Shown piece after piece: positions 1 to 4,857 of a stretch of 7,589 bases of DNA. The notes under the pieces are model-generated. The model made no database searches and had not been told where the DNA came from. It saw only the letters and a program-made list of their open reading frames with translations. Position 1 is the stretch's first letter. Every line of letters begins with the position of its first letter. A program made the position numbers and the translations under genes. Source of the stretch: Elusimicrobiota bacterium (GTDB lineage Bacteria; Elusimicrobiota; Elusimicrobia; UBA1565; UBA9628). The stretch is taken from NCBI GenBank assembly GCA_028717865.1, contig JAQUMZ010000120.1, positions 1 through 7,589 on the forward strand, given 5' to 3'.

Positions 1-82
1 GCCCCGCTTTCACGTTTTTACGTATTTTACGTATTCATCCGTCCCGCCGATCCTTGATGGAAATTTCGGGAAAGCCTGACAC
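1..82. other. AT-rich noncoding left edge with short tandem repeat
   Basis: This is the short noncoding stretch downstream of the leftmost gene, cut by the window edge. It contains an exact tandem duplication of the nine-mer TTTTACGTA at 16-24 and 25-33, with another ACGT at 12-15, so ACGT recurs at 12, 20 and 29. GAAATTTC at 60-67 is a perfect 8-bp palindrome. I see no stem followed by a T-run that would work as an intrinsic terminator for the leftward genes. The AT-richness contrasts with the GC-rich coding DNA around it and could be a promoter or operator region for a gene beyond the left edge, but nothing here proves that. Confidence 0.35.
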
Positions 83-451
83 CTACGTGCCGAGGAGCTG
101 GCGCACGGCCCGGCGGAAATCCTGCAAGTGCACCGGCTTGGCGAGGTAGCTGGCGCCCTCGGGGTCCGCGATCTCCTTGAGGATGTCGTCGGCGGAGGCC
201 TCTCCGCTCATGAACAGGATGGGCGTGCGGCCGGTGGCGCGGTTGCGGCGCAGGGACTCGTAGAGGTGGGCCCCCGTCATGCCCGGCATGTGGTAGTCGA
301 GGATGATCAGGTCCGGATTGCAGGCCCGGGCCTTGCGCATGCCTTCCCCGGCGTCGCCGGCGGTCTCGACGGCGTGGCCCTCGCGCGCCAGCACGTCGCC
401 CAGAAGCTCCACGATCGAAACGTCGTCGTCGATGATCAATATCCTGGACAT
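83..451 (-). CDS. Single-domain response regulator (CheY-like receiver)
   Basis: A 122-residue protein consisting only of a phosphoacceptor receiver domain, with no output domain. All expected residues are present: the acidic cluster D8-D9 (with D10) after strand 1, the phosphoacceptor D52 in the LILDYHMPG segment, the switch Ser S82 in FMSGE, and the conserved lysine K105 in LAKP. It probably accepts phosphate from a histidine kinase encoded elsewhere and acts by protein contact, because it lacks a DNA-binding or enzymatic module. It is the last gene of the leftward cluster, 21 nt after the PAS-GGDEF gene. That gap is almost filled by a 6-bp hairpin, and no clear Shine-Dalgarno is visible before the ATG. 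The partner is unknown; the neighbouring diguanylate cyclase is an obvious candidate, by inference only. Confidence 0.93.
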   Translation of the reverse strand: MSRILIIDDDVSIVELLGDVLAREGHAVETAGDAGEGMRKARACNPDLIILDYHMPGMTGAHLYESLRRNRATGRTPILFMSGEASADDILKEIADPEGASYLAKPVHLQDFRRAVRQLLGT

Positions 452-456
452 GGCCC

Positions 457-471
457 GCTCGCGAAGCGAGC
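457..471 (-). promoter_or_regulatory. GC-rich hairpin in the gap before the receiver gene
   Basis: On the minus strand GCTCGC-TTC-GCGAGC forms a perfect 6-bp stem with a 3-nt loop. It occupies nearly all of the 21-nt space between the diguanylate cyclase stop (473-475) and the receiver ATG (449-451), and ends 5 nt before that ATG. No T-run follows, so it does not look like an intrinsic terminator. In mRNA it would cover the normal ribosome-binding position, so it could tune translation or protect an mRNA end. The structure is visible in the sequence; the role is inferred. Confidence 0.4.
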
Positions 472-472
472 A

Positions 473-1459
473 TTATACCGCATGCGCGGATGGAAGTGAA
501 GGCCTCGGCTGGCGCAGCCAGCGCAGGGCCGCCGAGGTCGAATCGCGCAAGGTTACCTTCCGGCGCGATTTCATCGCGAACATCCGGCGGTCCGCCGAAC
601 GCAGGAGCTCCGCGGCGCCCCCGGCGCCGTCGAGGGTGCCCACGCCCCAGCTGCAGCGCAGGGCCTCGCAGCGGCCGCGCGCGGCTGCGGCTACGCGCTC
701 GGCGACCTCGGCGGCGCGCCTGGCGCCCGAGCCGGGCAGGATGATCACGAACTCGTCGCCGCCGCAGCGGTAGGCCGAGTCGAGCTCCCTGCGGATGTTG
801 TCGGCAATGGCGGAGGCGAAGAGCCGGAGCATGTCGTCTCCGGCGGCGTGGCCGAGGCGGTCGTTGATCTCCTTGAAGCCGTCGAGGTCCATGAGCACCA
901 GCGACAGCCTTTGGCGCAGGCGGCGGGCCCGGCTAGCCTCCCGGGCCAGGCGGTCGTGGAAGCAGCGCTGGTTGTGCAGGCCGGTCAAATCGTCCGTGAC
1001 CGCCAGCGCGCGCAGGCGGGCCTCGAGCTCGACGCGCCGCGTGATGTCCTTGGAGATGCCCAGGCTGCCGATGAGCCGGCCGCAGCGGTCCCGGAGCAGG
1101 GAGGCCGACATGCTGATGTGGATGATCCGGCCGTCGGGCGCCCGCAGCGCCATCTCGTGGTCGCGCAGGCGGCCGTCCCGGCGCAGGAGGCTCGCGATGC
1201 GTCGGGCGTCGTCGCGTCCCTGCGCGAAGTAGACGTGGGTCGGACGGCCGACCGCCTCGGCGTCGCCGACTCCGAGCATGGCCTGCGCGCCGGGGCTGAA
1301 GTATACGATGCGGTCCTCCACGTCCGAGGCGATGATGGCGTCGCTGGAGGAGGCGATGATCGCCTCCAGGTACTCCTGGGCGCGCAGGAAATCGGTGGAG
1401 AGCCTGACCACGGGGCGCGGCAGGGCCCCGGGGCGAAGCAGCGGCGTCGGTTCGGCCAT
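473..1459 (-). CDS. PAS-GGDEF diguanylate cyclase
   Basis: A 328-residue soluble sensor enzyme predicted to make cyclic di-GMP from two GTP. Residues about 25-140 form a PAS domain with its C-terminal PAC part (SSSDAIIASD near 37-46; GSLGISKDIT at 131-140). Residues about 150-303 form a GGDEF domain with DDLTGL at 156-161, the metal-binding segment LMDLDGF at 189-195 and an intact catalytic GGDEF at 233-237. RELD at 224-227 lies exactly five residues before GGDEF, matching the RxxD inhibitory site, so product feedback inhibition is expected. No transmembrane segment is visible, so the PAS probably senses a cytoplasmic signal; its ligand cannot be read from sequence. The ATG is the only plausible start and has no evident Shine-Dalgarno. 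It sits in the leftward cluster between two stand-alone receiver genes, 112 nt after the first. Confidence 0.95.
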   Translation of the reverse strand: MAEPTPLLRPGALPRPVVRLSTDFLRAQEYLEAIIASSSDAIIASDVEDRIVYFSPGAQAMLGVGDAEAVGRPTHVYFAQGRDDARRIASLLRRDGRLRDHEMALRAPDGRIIHISMSASLLRDRCGRLIGSLGISKDITRRVELEARLRALAVTDDLTGLHNQRCFHDRLAREASRARRLRQRLSLVLMDLDGFKEINDRLGHAAGDDMLRLFASAIADNIRRELDSAYRCGGDEFVIILPGSGARRAAEVAERVAAAARGRCEALRCSWGVGTLDGAGGAAELLRSADRRMFAMKSRRKVTLRDSTSAALRWLRQPRPSLPSAHAV

Positions 1460-1571
1460 CGCAGGAAGGATAATCCGAGGGCGGGCCAGGCGACAGGGAC
1501 CATGGACCCCCGGCTGCGTGGGCCATTGGTCCGCCGTTTCTGGGCCGGTAGGCCCGGGACTTTCGGCCCGG
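1460..1571 (-). other. Noncoding gap with GC-rich inverted repeats
   Basis: This 112-nt gap separates the receiver stop from the diguanylate cyclase start, unlike the tight or overlapping joins upstream in the same cluster. It holds overlapping inverted repeats: GGGCC at 1542-1546 with GGCCC at 1551-1555 around GGTA, and alternatively GGGCCG at 1542-1547 with CGGCCC at 1564-1569. GGCCCGG is also directly repeated at 1551-1557 and 1565-1571. The two pairings are mutually exclusive. In the leftward direction the hairpin is followed by an A-containing stretch rather than a T-run, so a classical terminator is not supported. The continuing open frame upstream of the cyclase contains no ATG, GTG or TTG, so the gap does not hide an N-terminal extension. 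Confidence 0.35.
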
Positions 1572-1967
1572 TCAGGGCTTGCGCTTGTCGCCGGCGGCCG
1601 CGGCCCGTTCGATCTTGGTCTTGAGCACGTCGAGATCGATGGGCTTGACCATGTAGTCCACGGCTCCGAAGAGCAGGGCGTCGTTGAGCGTGCCCGCGTC
1701 GGCCAGTCCGCTGACCACGATGATCGGGATGCCGGAGGTTTTCGGGTTATCGCGCAACTCGCGGGTCAGGCTGATGCCGTCGGTCTCGGGCATCATGACG
1801 TCCATGAGGATGACGTCGGGCCGGTGGGCGGCCAGATGCTCGCGGGCGTGCTTGGCATCGGGCGCGCAGGTCACGTCGAAGCCCAGGGCGGCCAGGCCGG
1901 TCTCGTAATACTCGCAGACCGAGACGTCGTCGTCTATGGCGAGGACCTTCTTCTTGATCACGCTCAA
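1572..1967 (-). CDS. Single-domain response regulator (CheY-like receiver)
   Basis: A 131-residue stand-alone receiver domain. Visible hallmarks are D12-D13-D14 in AIDDD, phosphoacceptor D56 in ILMDVMMPE, S86 in VVSG and K108 in MVKP. The C-terminus ends in a short basic tail (GDKRKP) and carries no output domain, so signalling by protein-protein contact is expected. The longest start is a TTG at 1965-1967 that overlaps the TGA stop of the DoxX/MauE-like gene (TTGA), suggesting translational coupling on a read-through transcript. A GTG at 1959-1961, two codons in, is an alternative. It coincides with the expected transcription start of a near-consensus promoter just upstream, so a leaderless form from that promoter is possible. 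No Shine-Dalgarno is evident for either start. Confidence 0.93.
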   Translation of the reverse strand: MSVIKKKVLAIDDDVSVCEYYETGLAALGFDVTCAPDAKHAREHLAAHRPDVILMDVMMPETDGISLTRELRDNPKTSGIPIIVVSGLADAGTLNDALLFGAVDYMVKPIDLDVLKTKIERAAAAGDKRKP

Positions 1968-2458
1968 TTATAGCCCGCGCCGCGCCAGTTGTCCAGGCTG
2001 AGCCGGACGGCGCCTTTCCGGAAGGCCTGGACCGCGGCCGCCGCCAGGAAGAAGTCCAGCGCGAGGGTCTGGTTCGGGGTGGGGTGCAGGCCCCAGCCGA
2101 AGCAGCCGCAGTTGGGCAATTCGAGGCCCCGGGCCTTGGTGGACAGGATGGCGAGGATGAAGACCAGGTTCATCGCGCCGGCGGCCAGCGCCGCCGGCCG
2201 GACCAGGAAGCCCAGGATCAGCGCGTAGCCCGTCAGGAGCTCGAACCAGGGCAGGAAGGCGGCGATTATGAGGATGAGATCCGCCGAGGGGACCAGCCGG
2301 TAGTATTCGATGACCAGCGCGAACTCCTCGGCGGGCGCCGAGGCTTTCATGGTCCCCGAGGCCACGAAGACCAACCCGAGGACGAGCCGGGCGAGCAGCC
2401 CCGCCCAGGAGCCCGGCGCGGCGCCTATGGGCCGGTCCGGAGAATCTTGTCTATCCAT
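1964..2458 (-). CDS. DoxX/MauE-family redox-associated membrane protein
   Basis: A 164-residue inner-membrane protein with four predicted transmembrane helices at about 19-37, 60-83, 88-106 and 131-146. The first loop (SGTMKASAPAEEF) and the second helix with LPWFEL (E73) fit the DoxX/MauE fold. After helix 3 comes NCGCFGWG with a C117-x-C119 pair, typical of the MauE-like branch associated with thioredoxin-like partners. MauE is known from methylamine utilisation operons, where it works with the thioredoxin-like MauD in disulfide formation for methylamine dehydrogenase. No other methylamine genes are here, so only the redox role carries over. The gene starts 34 nt inside the end of the DsbA-like gene and its stop overlaps the next start, so the join is tight. 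A DsbB- or DsbD-like role in recycling the DsbA-like partner is an inference. Confidence 0.88.
   Translation of the reverse strand: MDRQDSPDRPIGAAPGSWAGLLARLVLGLVFVASGTMKASAPAEEFALVIEYYRLVPSADLILIIAAFLPWFELLTGYALILGFLVRPAALAAGAMNLVFILAILSTKARGLELPNCGCFGWGLHPTPNQTLALDFFLAAAAVQAFRKGAVRLSLDNWRGAGYN
1967..1995 (-). promoter_or_regulatory. Sigma70-like promoter inside the end of the doxX/mauE-like gene
   Basis: Read leftward, TGGACA (1995-1990) is followed by a 17-nt spacer and a perfect TATAAT (1972-1967). That is 11 of 12 matches to the TTGACA/TATAAT consensus with optimal spacing. The expected transcription start is about 1959-1961, on the alternative GTG codon of the receiver gene. The promoter would let the receiver and diguanylate cyclase genes be expressed without the upstream thiol-redox genes. 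The bases also encode the last residues of the membrane protein, so coincidence is possible, but an 11/12 match in such GC-rich DNA is notable. Confidence 0.5.
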
Positions 2459-3057
2459 GGTATGCCGCGCTCAGTCAATTGGCGGGTGCCGGAGAATCTC
2501 CGGCCGTTGATGAAGAAGGTCGGGGTGGATACCACCCAATGGTCGTCGCCGTCCTTGACGTCGCGCGCGACGACGGCGGCCGCGGCGGGATCCCGGAGGC
2601 AGGCCGAGAAGGCGGCCTCGTCCAGGCCCAAGGCCTTGGCGTAGCTCGCGAAACCGACGCCGTCCGCCTTGGCCCAGTCGGCCTGGTTCTCGTAGAGCTT
2701 GTCGTAATAGTCCCAGAAGCGGCCCTGCCGCCCCGCGCATTCCGCGGCTATCGCGGCGGGCTTGGCCTGGGGGTGGCTGCGCAGGGGAAAGTGCTTGAAA
2801 ATGACGTGCACCCGGCCTTGGTAGAGGGCCTCGATCCTGCGCATGGGTTCCACGGCGAAGCGGCACGCCGGGCACTGGAAATCCGAGAATTCCACGATGA
2901 CGATCGGGGCGTTGGCCGGGCCCTTCTGGCGATAGGCGGGCGCCGAGGGCTCGTAGGGGGCGCGGCCGCCGCGCGCGGCCAGCACCGTGACCGCGGCGGC
3001 CAGGGCCATGGCTATGGCCGCGAGCGAAGTCCGGGAGAAAGACGTTCGAGAAGGCAT
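2425..3057 (-). CDS. Exported DsbA-like thiol-disulfide protein (thioredoxin_4 family)
   Basis: An exported thioredoxin-fold protein, 210 residues from the chosen ATG. The N-terminus has arginines followed by a hydrophobic stretch (SLAAIAMALAAAVTVLAA), a Sec signal peptide or membrane anchor. The mature part opens with IVEFSDFQCPACRFAVEPM, giving the redox motif CPAC (cysteines at residues 62 and 65). The helical insert contains GRFWDYYDKLYENQ. The cis-proline loop is VSTPTFFING (Pro at 179). Two further cysteines (107 and 153) are placed as in related thioredoxin_4 proteins. The frame extends back to a GTG at 3109-3111, but that codon overlaps an extended -10 promoter, so an ATG at 3055-3057 or 3064-3066 is likelier; neither has a clear Shine-Dalgarno. 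It overlaps the MauE-like gene by 34 nt, resembling a MauD/MauE-type pair. CPAC does not by itself tell oxidase from isomerase. Confidence 0.9.
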   Translation of the reverse strand: MPSRTSFSRTSLAAIAMALAAAVTVLAARGGRAPYEPSAPAYRQKGPANAPIVIVEFSDFQCPACRFAVEPMRRIEALYQGRVHVIFKHFPLRSHPQAKPAAIAAECAGRQGRFWDYYDKLYENQADWAKADGVGFASYAKALGLDEAAFSACLRDPAAAAVVARDVKDGDDHWVVSTPTFFINGRRFSGTRQLTERGIPWIDKILRTGP

Positions 3058-3101
3058 AGACTGCATGCAGGCCGATTTAAAGACGCGACTGTTTTCGATT
3101 G

Positions 3102-3110
3102 ATTTTAGCA
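3102..3110 (-). promoter_or_regulatory. Extended -10 promoter for the leftward cluster
   Basis: On the minus strand TGC-TAAAAT is an extended -10 element (TGn followed by five of six TATAAT bases), ending at 3102. Transcription would start near 3095, giving a 29-38 nt leader to the ATG codons of the DsbA-like gene. The -35 position has no good hexamer, as is usual for extended -10 promoters. This element overlaps the far-upstream GTG of the DsbA-like frame, which argues against that start. Confidence 0.4.
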
Positions 3111-3112
3111 CA

Positions 3113-3150
3113 TTAACGAAGCGGCGCGGCTCTTTAACGAATTTTTAACG
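3113..3150 (+). promoter_or_regulatory. Tandem TTAACG operator candidate in the divergent region
   Basis: TTAACG occurs three times in the same orientation, beginning at 3113, 3134 and 3145. The first two are extended to TTAACGAA. The spacings are 21 and 11 bp, two helical turns and one. TTAACG-N5-TTAACG is the geometry used by OmpR/PhoB-family winged-helix regulators, and resembles the TTAACA-type PhoP boxes of Bacillus. The most upstream copy ends next to the extended -10 of the leftward promoter, so one regulator could affect both directions. The repeats are seen directly; the binding protein is not known and neither receiver in this window has a DNA-binding domain. Confidence 0.4.
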
Positions 3151-3160
3151 GTTTTTTCCA

Positions 3161-3166
3161 TATTTT
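3161..3166 (+). promoter_or_regulatory. Possible -10 of an activated promoter for the PorV-like gene
   Basis: TATTTT lies exactly 10 nt after the last TTAACG repeat, the usual distance between a Pho-type box and the -10 element, and no sigma70 -35 hexamer stands at the matching position. It would give a leader of about 30 nt before the ATG at 3205. A weaker alternative is TTGAAC (3169-3174), an 18-nt spacer and TATCCT (3193-3198), which would place the transcription start on the ATG itself. Confidence 0.3.
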
Positions 3167-3204
3167 AGTTGAACGTGCCGGCAACGAGGGGGTATCCTTA
3201 AGGC

Positions 3205-4842
3205 ATGAGAAGCCTGTGCCGGCTGAGCGTGGCGGCGGCATGCGTGTGCGTCGCGACCTTCCCGGCCCTGGGCTCCGGGGTGGGCGGCACGGTGGCCTTG
3301 CCGCAACTGGACCGGACCGCGCAGAGCTTCGCGCTGGGCAACGATGGCGCCACCCTGACCGGCCTCAACGCCCTGAGCGTCAATCCGGCCGGCCTCTACA
3401 CTCCGCACGCCGAGGTTTTGACGCAGTACCAGCAGCTGCCCATGCAGACCAACCTGGCCGTCTTGGGGGCGAGCTATCCCATGGCCGCCCTCAAAACGGC
3501 GCTGGCGGTGAGCTACGCCAGCCTGCGCTCGTCGAACTTCGAGGGCCGCGACGAGGATGGGCGGGCGACCGGAGGATTCTCCACGCAGGACCAGATGGTC
3601 GGGGTGCACCTGAGCCGGCCGGTGGACATCGGTTTGCCCATGACGGCCGGGGTGAGCGTGAAGTACCTGAGCATGGCGGTGGGTTCGCAAAGCGGGGGTG
3701 CGGCGCTCTTCGACGTGGGCGGCCGCTGGACGCTGCGGCGCTGGCCGCTGACCATTGGGCTGTCGGCGGTCAACCTCGGGCAGGGCCCGAAGCTTGGCGA
3801 GCGGCGGTCCGATTTGCCGACCAGCTACATAATTTCCGGGGCCTACCCGGTGATTCCCGGTCTGGATTTGATCGGCAATTTTGCGTGGCTGGCCAAGGAG
3901 GGCCGGCGGGATTTCAACGTGGGGGCGCAGTTCTGGCTTGGCGATTTCGCCTCGCTGCGCGGCTGCCTGGCCACGGCGCAGGGCGGCGCGGCAGGGGGCG
4001 TGGGCTTCCAGAACATGGCGCTGGGCACGGGAATCAAGCTGATGAGGCGCCACACCTTGGACTACACGTTCCAGCCGTTCGACGCGTCGATGCGGCAGAC
4101 CGGGTCGGCTGGGACGCACCGGCTGACGCTTACGCTGCGCTTCTCGGGCAGCGCGGTGCCGCGGGCTGGGGGCGCGCTGACGAGCGCGCGGGCGCTGGCC
4201 AAGGAGCGGCAGCTTTACGACGCGTCGCAAGCCATGACGCAGCGCGCGTGGAGCGCGCTGCGCGCGGGGCGCTACGAGGAAAGCGCGGCGCGCATGGAGG
4301 CGGCGCTGGAGGCTGACGAGTCGAACCGGGCGGCGCAAGCGGCGCTGCCGAGGCTCAACGCGGTGACCGGGGTGCTGGGCTCGGCGCGGGAGCGCGAGGG
4401 CGCGCTGGCCTCGGCGCACGAGGGGGTGCTGAGCTACGTCAAGCAGGGCGACGCTCGGGGCTCGGTGGCGCGCATGCGCGAGGCGGTGGACCAAGCCCCC
4501 GAGGACGGGCGGATGCTGAAGCTCTTGAACCTGGTGGAGCGCAAGGCGGGCAAGGAGCAGACCAAGCTGGGCTGGGGGGAGTCTGGCGCGGGTCTTGCGG
4601 AGCGGAAGCTGGCGCAGGCTCGGGGGCGGACGTACGACGGGGACTACAAGGGCGCGGCCCGCCTGGCCCGCGAGGTCCTGGAGATGCAGCCCGGCAACAA
4701 GACGGCGTGGCAGGTGCTGGGCAGCGTGAGCTACCTGGCGGGCGACCTGGGTCAGGCGCGGCAAGCCTGGGAGCGGGCGCTGCGCATAGACCCCGAGGAC
4801 CAGGCCGTGGCCGCCTACCTCATGAAAGTCGGCCGAAAATGA
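3205..4842 (+). CDS. PorV/PorQ-like outer-membrane beta-barrel with TPR tail
   Basis: A 545-residue exported protein. Residues 1-23 are a Sec signal peptide ending in FPALG-S. Residues about 24-313 match the PorV/PorQ/UPF0164 style. They begin with RTAQSFALGNDGATLTGLNA and the hallmark NPAGL at 60-64, continue with alternating beta strands rich in Gly and aromatics (SVKYLSMAVG, TIGLSAVNLGQGP), and end in the barrel-closing strand HRLTLTLRF. Residues about 343-545 are helical and Ala/Arg-rich, with TPR-like units near 343-382, 406-449, 465-500 and 500-540, the last two clearest (AARLAREVLEMQPGNKTAW; QARQAWERALRIDPED). PorV helps release and attach type IX secretion substrates in Bacteroidota; whether this protein does so is inferred. 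Bacteroidota PorV lacks such a tail, which would face the periplasm. GAGGGGG at 3186-3192 is a distant Shine-Dalgarno and AAGG at 3200-3203 a closer one. The next gene starts 15 nt downstream. Confidence 0.85.
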   Translation: MRSLCRLSVAAACVCVATFPALGSGVGGTVALPQLDRTAQSFALGNDGATLTGLNALSVNPAGLYTPHAEVLTQYQQLPMQTNLAVLGASYPMAALKTALAVSYASLRSSNFEGRDEDGRATGGFSTQDQMVGVHLSRPVDIGLPMTAGVSVKYLSMAVGSQSGGAALFDVGGRWTLRRWPLTIGLSAVNLGQGPKLGERRSDLPTSYIISGAYPVIPGLDLIGNFAWLAKEGRRDFNVGAQFWLGDFASLRGCLATAQGGAAGGVGFQNMALGTGIKLMRRHTLDYTFQPFDASMRQTGSAGTHRLTLTLRFSGSAVPRAGGALTSARALAKERQLYDASQAMTQRAWSALRAGRYEESAARMEAALEADESNRAAQAALPRLNAVTGVLGSAREREGALASAHEGVLSYVKQGDARGSVARMREAVDQAPEDGRMLKLLNLVERKAGKEQTKLGWGESGAGLAERKLAQARGRTYDGDYKGAARLAREVLEMQPGNKTAWQVLGSVSYLAGDLGQARQAWERALRIDPEDQAVAAYLMKVGRK

Positions 4843-4857
4843 GATAATGGAACAGCC

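Noticed and set aside
933..1526. Minus-strand frame overlapping the diguanylate cyclase in another phase
   Set aside because: Its Arg/Pro/Gly-rich product is a frame-shifted reading of the PAS-GGDEF gene; the correct phase has every expected motif.
1540..1571. Intrinsic terminator after the first receiver gene
   Set aside because: GC-rich stems are present, but in the leftward direction no T-run follows them.
848..1624. 258-codon plus-strand frame opposite the diguanylate cyclase
   Set aside because: Antisense to an intact PAS-GGDEF protein, and it spans unrelated gene boundaries without any domain.
1964..2458. Methylamine utilisation locus suggested by the MauE-like protein
   Set aside because: No methylamine dehydrogenase subunits or other mau genes are present; only the thioredoxin-like plus MauE-like redox pairing is supported.
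3058..3111. GTG start at 3109-3111 adding 18 residues to the DsbA-like protein
   Set aside because: The codon is part of the extended -10 element TGC-TAAAAT, and the extra residues would push the signal peptide away from the N-terminus. ATG at 3057 or 3066 fits better.
4843..4857. Terminator or separate promoter between the PorV-like gene and the modular gene
   Set aside because: Only 15 nt are present, with no inverted repeat or promoter hexamers, so co-transcription is simpler.
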